A stretch of 64,000 bases of DNA. Origin: Breviolum minutum Mf 1.05b.01. Taxonomy: Eukaryota > Sar > Dinophyceae > Suessiales > Symbiodiniaceae. The DNA lies in the NCBI GenBank assembly GCA_000507305.1, contig DF240794.1, positions 27,451 through 91,450 on the forward strand, written 5' to 3'. A program made the position numbers and the translations under genes. Numbering within the stretch: the stretch's first letter is position 1; every line of letters begins with the position of its first letter. The notes beneath the pieces are model-generated. The model was not told where the DNA came from. It did no database searches and worked only from the letters and a program-made list of their open reading frames with translations. This document shows, piece after piece, positions 1 to 10,558 of this stretch.

Positions 1-555
1 AAGTTCTTAAACGCCAAACACATTCAAGTTCTGGTTAAGAAGCCTGGAGATCTTTACATAAAAGGACATATGGAGGTTTGAAACAATACTTTCAAAGATC
101 AAAGGAAAATCTTACAAATTTGAGATCTCTAACATTGACCCTCCAATCTTCGGTTTCCCTATTCCTCAGCCCCTCAGGGTGATTTTGACCGATTCAAAGG
201 GCAACTGATCGTAGTTGACCTGGCAGAAACTTGGCAATTCACAAGTTGGTCGAAGGTCACAGTTGATGCCAATATCCTTGAGTATGCTAGAGGTGAATCA
301 ACCTCAATTCGTGGTTTGGAGTTGGTGTACAAGCAATCTATTTTGTATTTTGGAAGAAACAACATCACGATTGTTTAAACAAATCACAAACGATTTTTCG
401 GAAAAAGATGCAAGACATATCAATAGATAGCATGATGGTTGGTCATTCATTCAGTCAGTTGGCTCCTGGGATCCAAGGAAGTTGATGGCAGAGGAGAGAA
501 CTTTGAAGGTGCCAAGTGGCTGGAGAACAAGCTGAAAGATAGAGAGCCCATTGGT
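1..555 (+). CDS. N-terminal exons of the exonuclease fusion gene, entering the exonuclease domain
   Basis: Exon 1-75 is cut by the window start and reads KFLNAKHIQVLV... up to a GTTTGA donor. Exon 178-292 follows a clean CAG acceptor and encodes GDFDRFKGQLIVVDLAETW... before GTGAAT. Exon 455-555 encodes ...NFEGAKWLENKLKDREPIG. This last stretch fits the start of a DnaQ/DEDD exonuclease fold, where an alpha helix precedes an 'IG(F/V)DxE' strand. Phases match (0, 1, 0). I do not recognise the part before residue ~75 as a named domain. No start codon is visible, so the true N-terminus lies upstream of this window. Confidence 0.6.
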
Positions 556-3500
556 GTCTCGGTTTTTTTGTGAATCAACGCAATTTTTGAAGCTTTTCCA
601 CCTTGTTTGATTGTTTGATATATGCTCTAGATGATGTGATGGTGTAGACTCTCCTAGTCTCTTCAGTATTTAACTGCTTAAATGTTGAACTGTCGGGAGG
701 TAGATTTTTGTCCTGGCATGCAGACATGTGATACAGTTGGATAGGTGTATTGATTTGTTGTTGCCATGATTCTATATGTACACATACGTACATGTGTGCC
801 TGTGCTAGGGTCTAAACTCGCATTATTTCCATATAGTGGTGGATGGTCATCAACCCAACAGCAGGGGTTTAGATGCCCACTATAAGGATTCCTATTAAAG
901 GTTGGATTACCATCCCCAACATACAGAGCTTAGAGCCTGTCACAAATGTAGATTCCCTGTAACCCTTCTCATGGCGTTGGTCCCAATGAGGTTGGGACCT
1001 AGAATGGCCACCAGATCGGTAACTCAGCTTCAGAAGATTCCTGGGAAATCCACCGAATTTCAACAGAGATATCTTCCAAAGCGAATGCAACATGTTTTTT
1101 TTGTCCTTAGCAATACTTCAATCTCATCTGGATTTCCTAAGATGTTAATTTGATCTGCAATGCACGAACTTCTCATTCACTAATCAGCAACTTCCAGCTT
1201 CTTCACGATTCTGGTTGATTTTTTAATCTCGAGAATCAAAGAAGCCCTGCTGCAGTCTTGCATCATCTTGCAACTTTTTTCAAGATGATCAACATCAATC
1301 AAAACCGTCATCATGATCTGTACAAGGACGCCAACCGGCTAAGGGTGAAAGACTCCAATAATCCCATCGCATTGATGCAATTTGCGGATGATACCACTGC
1401 CCTGCTGATCCGGACCCATCGCACAGAAACACGGCCAGAGTTAGAGAACGCCTGAGACAGTGTTTCAGACAGCTCAGGAGTGTGCTGGTCAGTCTCGAAT
1501 CAGAAGTGTAAGAACATGTTTTCTTTGGCTTAGAAGATGCCTTGTTTCGTACCTGTACATCAGACATCCCTACTTTCAAGGGCCAAGTAAATTTCATGAA
1601 CTTCATCAATTTGATGTAATTTGATCCAGTGAAGTGTTTGTTAAAGACTTTTCTTCTGGATCTGTCTGATGTTGTTGGACTGAGGAACGATTCCTTCCCA
1701 GGGTGGTGAAGGAAGTCTTGGCCTCTGAGACGTGCATGAAGATCCTTGGGATGTCAATAAAATCAGTAAAGAAAGGATATTGGATTTCTAACATGTAAGA
1801 ATATTTGTTTCTCTTAAATATACATCGTCTGAAATGATTTCTGAAGTATCTGGAGTCCGAAACATGCGCAACATCTGAAGATTTTGGACGACGGACATAC
1901 TTGGGAGCTTGTGATTTGCTTTGAGCTGAGGATTTGTGTTGGCTGGGATGGCGCAGATAAGAAAAAGATGAAGACTTCTTTCGATTTGGAGCCGGTGCGC
2001 TGGATTTTTGAATACGGGGTCGGTAGGGTAGAGGATCACACACGTGGCATGTTGTCCAAGTTGAGTTGCTTCAGAGACCTCAGGGCTTCATCACATCTTG
2101 GAAATGGAAGATCTTGTGACATGGGGGCAGTTGTCATGGTGTTATTATATAGGGGTGTTTTCTTAAATGGTGGTACCCCCAATTCACACCCCAAGTGCTG
2201 ATCATTTTTAGTAGGAAAATCCATGGTTGAGGATCACCATTTTAGGAACCCCGCATATAATTTACTTCGATTTTCGAGAATGGAATCGCCTCTAAATGCA
2301 GCTCTCCAGGGTGGTTTGTTGGATTTGGCAACTTTGGCATCCCAGAAAGGGGTGAAGGAACGAGGTGCCTACGGATTGCCGCGTTCAGGGAACATTGAAT
2401 GTTGAAAAGGTACATCCAAATAGCATCTGAGATACATTTCATATGAAGATTCCTGAAGTACAGTTGATGGAAGAAATCCTGCACCCAACATTCACGAAAG
2501 CTTGTAAATAATGGGATATTTACCCATATCAACTGATTGGCCGGATTTCTTCCATCAACAGTATGTCCCTCTTCAAAGTTTCTCTTCTGACTGTCTCAGG
2601 GGATTACAGTAATTTGGGGCAAAATCTATGGGTTTGATTAATGCAGAATCTGAAGGTCCATGGGACTTGAGATCTTGAGTCATGAAGAGAGAAGTCCATC
2701 TTTTTGCTGCAATCGTGTGTTTTGTAGAAGTATGCAATGATTAGTATGCAAGCATAATCAAGCATATATATATATATACATACATTAATGATTACATATG
2801 TACACATATACATATGTATATATATATGTATACATATATGTACACATACACGTACACATGTGTTGTAAATAGTATATTTATACACATGCATGATACATCA
2901 ATGTCTATATCATCTCTATATGTGTTCTTTGTAGAAGAATTACCTCAGATGTGCCTACATATGTCTGTTATCTTAATTAGATTAGAAGCTGCGGACATCT
3001 GGGAAGCTTGAAGGTCTAAAGTCTTTAGCAGATCGCTTTGGCTACAAGATGAAGAAAGAGACGCGTGTGGCACGGTCAGATTGGGCAACTGTTCAACTGA
3101 CCAAGGACCAACATTTACTTGGAGCTTAAGGGTTGCAGTACACCTGAATATCTAGATCAACACAGAAAGATAATATACAAGGAATAGGTATGAATGCATA
3201 AGACATTGGGAGATATTGGGAGTGGATGGCAGTTGGCCAGGCTTGTAGACAAAATTGATTCATGTCAGGATCAGACAATGTATGCAGCAGAGGATGCTTA
3301 CTTCACCTTCCTCTTAAAGGAAAAACTTGAGGCGATGCTAACTGTGAGATGTGACGAATCTCTGGTCAATTTACCTGGCTTCAAAATGAGTCCTCTTAGC
3401 GTTTTCATAGATGACCAATTCTGACAGGCCCTACCAAGTGTGGAAAATGATGACGATAGCATTGCTGTGGAAGGGCAACTGGCATCTTGCCTTGAACCGT

Positions 3501-6500
3501 TCAGCTCAGATTCGTTCACAAACTGAAGCTACTTTTTAGGGGAGCAGGTGGGGAGATCTATGTATATATAGATCCATATCCTGGAAACCATGGCGATTTG
3601 CTTTCATGGCTCTCAAGTGATGGTCCTTTGGAACAATTCTTAGATGATGGATGTTCTTTGATAAGTCCATTTCTTTTAAAAGGCACTTCTCACTTGTTTT
3701 GACGTCTCTGTGAGTGGAGTGTAGACAGACCTTGCGTTGGCGCCACCCCGCAAACTTTTTTTCAACGACTGCCCTTCCTCATGTTTCTCATAGGTGCGTA
3801 ATACCTATACTATACTTGTATCTGTGATGTGGACGCAGTCCAGGGAAGGGAACTTAGGCTTGGGGGACTTGTGCGATTGGCTTGTTTACATGTTTGTCAA
3901 TGGTTCGCATTTATCTAGAGTTGGCGTTCTGCTTGTGTCAACTGGTTTTGGTTGCACGGGGCAGTTGTGCTTGCCAGGCTTTTAGGCTTTATGCATGTAT
4001 GCCGACATGCATATGTGGTTGCCTGCGTTTCGCTTACCCATTCGCATTAGGAAAAGTTCCCCTACGTGACATGAACTTGTTTATTTGTGTTTGTTTCGCC
4101 TAGTCTCCTCTTGAGATTCATGGTTTTGATTGAGTGATTGTTTGTTTGTTTGACTGATTGATTGTTTGATTGGTTGATTTATTACTTGATTGATTACATG
4201 CATGATTGTACGTGTTTCAAAGTTTTTTTATACATCCATGCATGTATATTTGTATGGTACACACCATGTACACTCACATCCATACCGTGTTGGTGCAGAT
4301 TCGAACGAAGACCTGGACCTGGGTGTCACCAGTGTCAGGCATTGCGAGATGGCTGGAAAGAACAAGGTATTATTCGCCGGCACGATGGTCTGTACTGCAA
4401 TCTATGTTCCAAGGGGCCTATGAACACTCATGAGTCTCGGCATTGAGAGTTGACTATCTTACCATGTTGCCGGAAACACCCGTGGGTTTTTTTTGCGGAG
4501 CAGCGTTTCAGATAACAAACTGAAGCCTTTTCAAAGCAGATCTTTGGTATGAAGTTTACTTTGTGGCTTCAGAAAGTTTGCGTTGATTTGGCTGAGAATT
4601 AAATGCGGGCACATTTTCGTGATCCCAACTGAATCGTTGCTACCATGAAATGTGTCGCACTCATACGTAAGACATGGAAGAGTATCCGCGGGACGTGAGA
4701 CTGCATGGATCGGCCGATGATTGCACATTTCATTTTGACAATGTCGTTTATGAAGCAATCTTCGGACTCAAAGGGCATGACTTGAATTTGATAGATCATC
4801 AACCTCCTACCCCCACTGTAAGGAGTAGTGTTGTTCTGTTTATTCTGTTTTGCATTTGTGTTCGGTTTGATGGGACTTGATGGGACTTGATGGGACTTGA
4901 TGGGTCATGTCTTGGCAATTGTCACTATGCCACACACTCTAAGGAGAACGTGTTAAGCCACTTGAAGGGCAGAGATCACGCCACTGGGCAGCATTCTGGT
5001 CATGCCAGATGGTTCCACATGCTTGATTTTTCCGGTGTTTTCCTCTGGATTCCTGGTTTCTTCCGCCAGCTTCAAATGGATGGGGCTGTTCTGAGGAAAA
5101 GAAAAGGGAAGCTGCACAAGGATTAGGACCTGGTGGGGTACATGTCCTGAAGGAAGAGGAGGAAAAGAATGGCATCTTTGCAGGCGATGGAACGAATGGA
5201 TTCTTGACTTGCAGTTTTTTTTTTTCCAGCCGGATGCAGGAGGGTGTTGTAGGGATGTGTTTGGGGGCTTCCACAAATTGTCATCTCTTTGATTTCATAG
5301 ACTTCTTCAATCTCAATCAAAGTCGAGAAACATACATTTACAAAACAATCTTTTTAAATCCACTCTTAGACCCCTAAGCTTTATCTTTCAAGATCTTCAG
5401 AATTGATCAGCTTCTTCGATGGCAGCATAGGCGTTGAAATTGGCGAATTCCGATGTCGATTGTCCCTGGGCCATGCGACTTTTTCGGGTTTTGATGGCTA
5501 TGAGTGTGGCCTGTTGAGCCTTGAAAATGGGGTGCAAGCAAGTGCATATCATACAAGTCATATATTGTTATAGTCATATAGTAAAACATGTAAAATAGAC
5601 ATGAAGAGGTATAGAATGAAACCAACTGGCTATATACATTCTGAGGCAAAGATGTCGATGCATCACTGTTTGCGGATTTTAGTTGTAGAGTCGAAAACAC
5701 AAAGCTGTTCCTGACAGGATCAGAGCTGTTAACGAAGGGGAACTGCCCTCACAAGTGTTGGAACTGTGTTACAACTATACATCTGAAGAGTATATCCAGT
5801 ATAAAAGGTTTATAAAGTAGGAATGGAGCGGAATGAATCATTTTCCACAATTGTGAATGTTCACAAACCTCTACAGATAGGTCGGGGACCCAACCAACCA
5901 TGTTGGGGATCGATCTCCTCCCGAGGTGTCCAGATGCGCAGCTCAAGAACTATCAAAGTCACTTGGAGTCAAACTGTCAACCGTGATTGAGTGCGTTTGC
6001 TCCTAAAAGCCTTGGAAAAAAAATGAAATTAACAAGCTACAACTCAATTAAATCACGCATGCAAATGTCTACAAATGCGGCGATGAATCAAGATTCAGAA
6101 TCTTTGAAAGAATTGCGGACTTTCACTTCACTCAAACTTTGTCAGTGTTACGTGAGCCTTCTCTGTTTACCTCCATGAGGTATTGAAGCGCATATCAAAT
6201 CCAAGAAGCATCAGAAGGCGTTGAACCCCGAGGCAGAGACCACCTCACCCGGCAAGGTCAAGGAGCATTTGCTCGACAAAAATGGCTGAACAGCAGAGCT
6301 AGAAACTTCAAAACCAAAAGTGTGGGACTTTCCCTTGTTAAGAATGATTTTATGCACATCAACTGTATATCTCTCTCTCTCTCTCTCTATATATGTATAT
6401 ATTGTATATGTATATATGCATTGTTTTTTCTTTAAAAAGATTCGTCTTCACCAAGGTTATGATACAAAACATGGACACATACATACATGCGGCCGTGTTT

Positions 6501-8154
6501 TTTCTCAAAGCACCGGGGGGGTAAACCTGAAGGACCCTTTCGAAAGGCTCTGGAACTTGCCAGACTATGTGGAGTTGAAAGATCAAGAACTGATTTGCAC
6601 GCTATGTACGGTGAGGCTACCTACAGTCACTCAAATGTATATGCACCTCCAAGGAAATACACATCATAAAAAGGCGCGTGCCGCCAAATTACCAGATGTG
6701 ATTTGGATACAGGCACGAAATCAGTTGGAGCGGCTTGGCTCTCCAGCACCAGTTTTCCCTTTACCAACTTGTTTGACCTTCACATTCTGGACGGAGGTTC
6801 TTACTTTTTCTACTTTAACGAGCAATGAGAATGCAATAAAAGCCTTTTTCTTGGTAGTGTTTGTTCTAGGCATTTGGTCAATGTGTTTTCAATGGTATAT
6901 GGTTGCCAGTTGCCCAGAGTGTTTAAAAGCGTCGTGTTCATCGCTTTCAAGAAACTTTGCCTACCCAGGTACACTCTATCTGGAAGACCTGTGAAACGCA
7001 CAGGTTTCAAATCAGCTTCAGTGAGTTCGGCTGATTCAACGGCTGCAACATCCACAAAATCTGCTAGTTCCAACGGCAAGGTTGCCAGCAATGGAAAGGT
7101 TGCTAATGACAAGGATGGTAGCATTGATGGCAATGGCAACAAGGTCGATGGAAGTGCCAGGCCCAAGTGTCCTGAAGGTTGGGGAATGAGTTGGGATGAG
7201 TCTTGTCAACGCTACTACTATTGGCAGGTGCCTGGGAGATTGTATTTCACTGTGTTGTGGGGATGGTGACAGGGGCAGACTGATAAGAGCTTTGTTCCAA
7301 AGATTGCAGTTGTCTCAAGGATTGCGGGGTTCCTCCTAGGGAAACTTTTTCACAGGCATAGAAACGAGAATCTGGGGCACATGTTTCCCAACTTGCCATT
7401 GCATCAGCATCATTCAGCATCTAATTCTAGCCGCATTTTTGCCTTTGTTGCACTGCCCCCCAACATCAACTTTTGAAGGATCACTCCTGATTTTCACAAG
7501 TCTTCCTTTCGTAGCCGCTTTGATAGTCACCTACCTTTTCAATCCTTTCCGACATTTTGCCCAGTTTTCTGATCGCAGCAAGACTCAATGGGAACATCCT
7601 TCAGAAACACCAGCAAAGCCTTCGAAACCAGCTCGCTCTGCACCCTCGGCAACAACGGCTGGATCTGGTGGCACCAAAACGGCAACAACGCAAAGCAGCT
7701 TGCCAACCAAGGGTTGGGGCGATAGCCAGGGCTATGTTTGATTGGTGCGGTTCAAGGGCCACGTCAGGACTGCAGTCCTCTGGATGTAAAAATCCTGCCA
7801 ACATGACTTTGCCTAGAGATGGGTAGTCATGTATATATATATATACATATATGTATATACTGTGTATAATACATAATCACATGCGTGTATATAAGTCTAT
7901 ATATCTATAAACGTATACAAATACACATTATGCATATCCAATTCCTGTATGTATGATAATAGAAAGACATGATTCAAGACAAGTATAGTCAATAGTCTTG
8001 TTCATTGAAATTTTGGAAACTTTTGGGATGGGGTCTCCCCCCAAAAAAATCAGGTTCCGAAGCGACAAAGACACCGGCGCCACAATCAAGCACAGCGGTG
8101 GATTCGGAGGATGAATGGGAGGAGCCACTCGCAGTTGCACAAAGCACAACATGA
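1..8154 (+). CDS. 3'-5' exonuclease / U1-type zinc finger / WW fusion protein (22 exons, 5' partial)
   Basis: Exons that chain with matching phases: 1-75, 178-292, 455-555, 1327-1445, 1702-1752, 1931-1994, 2310-2364, 3014-3105, 3269-3343, 3428-3513, 4299-4444, 4672-4817, 4944-4998, 5070-5213, 5718-5756, 5877-5975, 6093-6140, 6180-6284, 6456-6723, 6969-7227, 7565-7712, 8054-8154. Exon lengths sum to 796 complete codons plus a TGA at 8152-8154. That is a strong internal check, because any wrong junction would normally break the frame. Domain order is an unknown N-terminal part, a WRN/RNase D-like exonuclease, several C2H2/U1-like fingers, a WW domain and an acidic tail. Seventeen introns start GT, three GA (after 1445, 3105, 4444) and one GC (after 6284). 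Likely nuclear and RNA-related: U1-type fingers and WW domains are common in splicing proteins, but this is inference. Least certain are the starts of exons 4 and 21 and the end of exon 16. Confidence 0.75.
1285..3343 (+). CDS. WRN/RNase D-like DEDDy 3'-5' exonuclease domain exons
   Basis: Six short exons rebuild the domain in family order. 1327-1445 has NPIALMQFADDTTALLIRTH, the second core strand of WRN-like exonucleases. 1702-1752 has ASETCMKILG. 1931-1994 has VGWDGADKKKM, the Exo II region with its Asp. 2310-2364 has GGLLDLATLASQKG. 3014-3105 has LKSLADRFGYKMKKE and RSDWATVQLT. 3269-3343 has MYAAEDAYFTFLLKEKL, the Exo III Y-x3-D motif. The Exo I D-x-E motif is not seen intact: the junction gives PIG|DANR, with Asn where Glu is expected. 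An alternative in-frame acceptor at 1284/1285 (after a T-rich tract) would add 14 residues and also gives no D-x-E. Activity may therefore be lost or altered. The introns after 1445 and 3105 start with GA. Confidence 0.75.
2146..2259. mobile_element. MITE-like inverted-repeat element, family B copy 1 (intronic)
   Basis: About 114 bp bounded by TATATAGGGGTGTTTTC and its imperfect inverse ending GGAACCCCGCATATA. Interior blocks (GGTGGTACCCCC, GGATCACCATTTTAGG) match other family B copies at 20459-20573, 34651-34745 and 39355-39454. It lies inside the intron 1995-2309 of the exonuclease gene, so it is spliced out. This is the most diverged copy. No coding capacity. Confidence 0.65.
2760..2885. 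repeat. TA/TACA-rich microsatellite in an intron
   Basis: Alternating purine-pyrimidine tract (TATATATATATACATACAT, then TATACATATATGTACACATA) inside the intron 2365-3013. ORFs predicted across it are repetitive artefacts. Confidence 0.8.
3428..5213 (+). CDS. Linker and first zinc-finger exons of the exonuclease fusion gene
   Basis: 3428-3513 is an acidic linker (SVENDDDSIAVEG). 4299-4444 joins in phase and carries CHQC and CNLC pairs followed by NTHESRH, a U1-like or paired-CxxC zinc-binding pattern. 4672-4817 (EEYPRDVRLHGSADDCTFHF...) ends at a strong GTAAGG donor. 4944-4998 holds SHLKGRDH, the second half of a U1/matrin-type finger. 5070-5213 is charged (SEEKKREAAQGLGPG, then KEEEEKNG). 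Phases 2, 1, 0, 1, 1 agree between neighbours. The intron after 4444 starts GAGAGT, since every GT option nearby would include a stop. The zinc ligand count per finger is irregular, so some fingers may be degenerate. Confidence 0.6.
4110..4210. repeat. Degenerate TTGA/TTGT tetranucleotide tandem repeat
   Basis: Runs of TTGATTGA, TTTGTTTGTTTGACTGATTG and related 4-mers inside the intron 3514-4298. The large intron otherwise holds no frame that fits the neighbouring phases. Confidence 0.7.
4867..4906. repeat. Four tandem copies of a 10-nt unit TTGATGGGAC
   Basis: Three exact units and a fourth partial one just upstream of the acceptor at 4943, in intron 4818-4943. The intron is only 126 nt, so the repeat makes up about a third of it. 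Confidence 0.85.
5718..6723 (+). CDS. U1/matrin-type zinc finger exons of the exonuclease fusion gene
   Basis: 5718-5756 is a 39-nt microexon (ELLTKGNCPHK). 5877-5975 has LPRCPDAQLKNYQSHLES; an alternative end at 5957 keeps the same phase. 6093-6140 and 6180-6284 follow, the latter with EAHIKSKKHQKAL, a clear C-terminal half of a U1-type finger. 6456-6723 contains the best finger of the protein: CTLC, then 12 residues, H, five residues, H (CTLCTVRLPTVTQMYMH and LQGNTHH). U1-type fingers are known from spliceosomal and dsRNA-binding proteins. The intron 6285-6455 starts with GC (GCTGAA); the in-frame TGA directly after AATGGC excludes read-through. Confidence 0.7.
6366..6420. repeat. TC then TA microsatellite in a zinc-finger gene intron
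   Basis: CTCTCTCTCTCTCT followed by TATATATGTATATATTG within the GC-AG intron 6285-6455. Length polymorphism is likely here. Confidence 0.8.
6969..8154 (+). CDS. WW domain and C-terminal tail of the exonuclease fusion gene
   Basis: 6969-7227 carries a low-complexity Ser/Asn/Lys/Gly linker, then CPEGWGMSWDESCQRYYYWQ, the first two strands of a WW domain. 7565-7712 completes it with SKTQWEHPSE and continues into a Pro/Ser/Ala/Thr-rich stretch. 8054-8154 ends with DSEDEWEEPLAVAQ and a TGA at 8152-8154. The WW domain is split by an intron between the YYY and the second Trp. The acceptor could be after 7564 or 7578. The first keeps phase 0 and gives a loop two residues longer than usual. WW domains bind proline-rich ligands, so this end probably docks partner proteins. 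Confidence 0.75.
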
Positions 8155-8888
8155 AAGTTTTCCAATGACAATTGCCTTTAATGTCTTTTTGGGGATTTTG
8201 ATAGATTTTTTTCTAGGGCATCTTTTTACTTGGCACTTCGGATGTGCTGTTTAGGACTTCTCGGTGTATCACAACTGCGTTCTTCCACTTTGTTCATGTT
8301 CGCACAGTTTTAGTTTCCCTTTCCACTTTGTGTGCGTCTCATGTCACTGCTTGTCTTTTTGTCGGCCATGAGGAGTACAAACAATTATTTTTGTCATTGC
8401 AATCAATTGTCCAATGGGTTTAGCCACATGAAAAACAAAATGCTTTTCACATCCCTCCCAAAGCTAAGAAACTTATTTTTGCCTGCCAAGGCATCAGACT
8501 GATGACGGTGCCTCGGCTTGTAGAATGCTCATCAGTAGTTTCTCACTTTGAGAGACCATGAGAAACGTTTGGCCTGTTGTTTCTAAGGCCATAAGTTCTA
8601 CTATCACCTGAAGACAAAAACCTCCCATTGGCTTCGCTCAACTGCACCGGCTACATCGACTTGTGGCGCACGAGACGATGACAAGAAGAACCGTCGGCAT
8701 TTTTTAAAAAAGACATTTTTTGTGTTTGCTTCGGGTTTTTAAATAGGTTTTGCTAGTTCATTTTGGGTCCGCAGTGTTGTGGGTCAGAAAGTTTCCCTCT
8801 TTCTGCTTTTCCCAAATTTTGGCATCCTCAAACCCTACTGTACAATATGGAGCTGGCCCGTTCATTTTTTGTTTTCAATTCTTTTTTC
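8155..8888. other. Intergenic region between the exonuclease fusion gene and the WW gene
   Basis: 734 bp without a convincing coding frame, T-rich in places. No AATAAA, TATA box or trans-splicing leader copy was recognised. Its length resembles the spacer before the TIR gene (47250-47819). Confidence 0.5.
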
Positions 8889-9580
8889 ATGGAGGATTTC
8901 AACTGCACCCAATATGTTTTGGAGTTCTCGGCAAACAAGATGAGGAGTGCAATGAATGATGGTTACCCCACGCCAGCTGCAAAAGAAAAACCATTGGCCA
9001 ACTCTGGAGGCAACTGGCACGAATTCGGGGTGAAGGTTCTCCTCCATTGAATTTAAACGGTCCAAAAAATGATGAGAGGCATGATGATGACTACATATCA
9101 TCCATTTATAAGGACATATTTACCCACATTTTTGGCATATTTTTATGATACATGTAGGTATATAAATATTTTTGTTTGGGATTGTAACATTGTAAGTCTT
9201 CGTAACTCTGTGGTGGTCATGGATCCCAAGGTCCAAAACCCGTAGCAGGCAGCCATATCATCTTGCATTGAAAGAACCTCCTGTGCATCCTCTACAGCTT
9301 TACACATGGAATCAACATCAATTGCTTGAAAATCAAAGTTCTGCTTCCAAATGCATATGTATTTGCCCTTTTCCTTGGTTTGGAGTAATTTCTACTCACG
9401 ATTGAGCAAAGTACCTATGTGTAGGCAACTTTGCAACCGAACCGCTCTACCCTGAGCAAGCAGACACACTGCAACCTGGCTGGCGAGAAGTGGTCGATGA
9501 GATCCTTGGTTCAGACTTCAGAAATCTAGGGATAAAGGGGCAACCAGTGCAACCAACTAGGCATTTGATGACGCTTGCTG
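8889..9580 (+). CDS. First two exons of a WW-domain protein gene
   Basis: Exon 8889-9029 opens with an ATG and reads MEDFNCTQYVLEFSANK up to NWHEFG before GTGAAG (another in-phase donor follows at 9036). Exon 9412-9580 follows in phase 0 (YLCVGNFATEPLYPEQAD, QPGWREVVDEILGSDF) and ends in GTGGTG. The ATG is the first in-frame one in an open stretch and comes after a spacer, which is why I take it as the start. A short upstream in-frame extension cannot be excluded. The function of this N-terminal part is not recognised. Confidence 0.55.
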
Positions 9581-9614
9581 GTGGTGCTACCTGTCAAGGC
9601 TGGATGAAGTAAAA

Positions 9615-9690
9615 TGAGATGAGATGACATGTCATGATGTCCCGTGACACGATGTGACATGATGTGACATGATTTGATATGATATGAGAC
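9615..9690. repeat. Degenerate GATGTGACAT tandem repeat
   Basis: Repeats of ATGTGACATGATGTGACATG and GATATGATATGAG variants in the intron 9581-9928. Non-coding. Confidence 0.75.
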
Positions 9691-9928
9691 CTTTTTTGAT
9701 CGCATCATGGCTGATGATCCGATGGTTGGATAGGGTGATGTGCAATGACTTCTATGACATGATCAGGATGCTGATCCCCGAGAGGATGGCAACAGAGAGC
9801 GTTATTTTATGTTATTTAGCATAGAATGTCATTTGAAGTCGAACATACTCAAGCAAGATCTCCGATCTCCCTAAACCATCCAGCTCGAAACCTTTTCCTT
9901 GATTTCCCTGGTGTGCTGTTTTCTTCAG

Positions 9929-10210
9929 GAAAACGGGGAAAGTCTTCTTTTGGGATGGAGAGACCCAAAGCTCCAGTTGGCTTCGACCAGTGCCTGGGAT
10001 CGATGGAAGATGACTTGTGGATGGTAGTGAAAAGACAAATTGGATGTCTCTATACTCAGTACTACGTGAGGAATCTGCGAAGTATTCATAAGTTATTTGT
10101 GTATATATAATATATAATATACGTAAAAATATACATACAATGCATCCAGGTTGGGGTCCCAGAAGAATCGCAATGGACTACACCCAAGTTTATTTGTTTC
10201 ATAGCTGGTT
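9929..10210 (+). CDS. First WW-like module exons of the WW gene
   Basis: Exon 9929-10065 reads GKRGKSSFGMERPKAPVGF, then DDLWMVVKRQIGCLYTQYY, and ends at GTGAGG. Exon 10150 onward continues in phase 0 with VGVPEESQWTTPKF. Together they resemble a WW domain: first Trp in DLW, a YY pair, then a second Trp and Pro in SQWTTP. The end of the second exon is uncertain: a GC donor at 10211 (GCTGGT) would keep phase 0 with the next candidate at 10267. As in the upstream gene, the intron falls between the tyrosines and the second tryptophan. Confidence 0.55.
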
Positions 10211-10266
10211 GGACTTCACTTCCGACTTATTGCACTCAACATGTTTTTTTTTTTTTTTGTGAGATC

Positions 10267-10506
10267 CGAGGGAACGATTGGAAACATCAGAACCATAGGG
10301 AAAACCCACGGAATGTGCTAGACCTCTTGAATTTCTGCTAGCAGATGCCAGATGCTATCCCATGATCTTCAGGTGTATTATCATCAATCTTGGAAACGAC
10401 GAGTGGCCGGTGAGGGTGCCTATTGGGTTTTAGCTGGATCTCAAGATCACGCCAGTATGAGCTTTTGGGCCTCTCAGCTTAAAGATTCGGAGTGGTTGGA
10501 GTGACA
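10267..10506 (+). CDS. Aromatic-rich linker exons of the WW gene
   Basis: 10267 to about 10308 (IRGNDWKHQNHRENPRN, donor GTGCTA) and 10373 to about 10500 (VYYHQSWKRRVAGEGAYWVL, then SMSFWASQLKDSEWLE) keep phase 0. The second is rich in Trp/Tyr and could be a diverged WW-like fold, but spacing does not match the family closely. A T-tract before 10267 and TGATCTTCAG before 10373 give good acceptors. Exact 3' ends are unresolved; a TGA at 10504-10506 closes the frame. Confidence 0.45.
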
Positions 10507-10522
10507 CTTGGAGAACCCAATC

Positions 10523-10558
10523 CATGATGATCCATGATGATGCATGATGATCCATGAC
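10523..10558. repeat. ATCCATGATG short tandem repeat
   Basis: CCATGATGATCCATGATGATG and a further ATGATCCATGAC copy in an intron. It resembles the GAT/CAT repeats elsewhere in the window. Confidence 0.7.

Noticed and set aside
178..292. VVDLAETW as the exonuclease D-x-E motif
   Set aside because: Spacing is D-x-x-E and it lies upstream of the helix that should precede the motif, so it does not fit the family order.
1606..2043. 145-codon minus-strand ORF
   Set aside because: It is antisense to two phase-verified exonuclease exons (1702-1752 and 1931-1994) and their introns.
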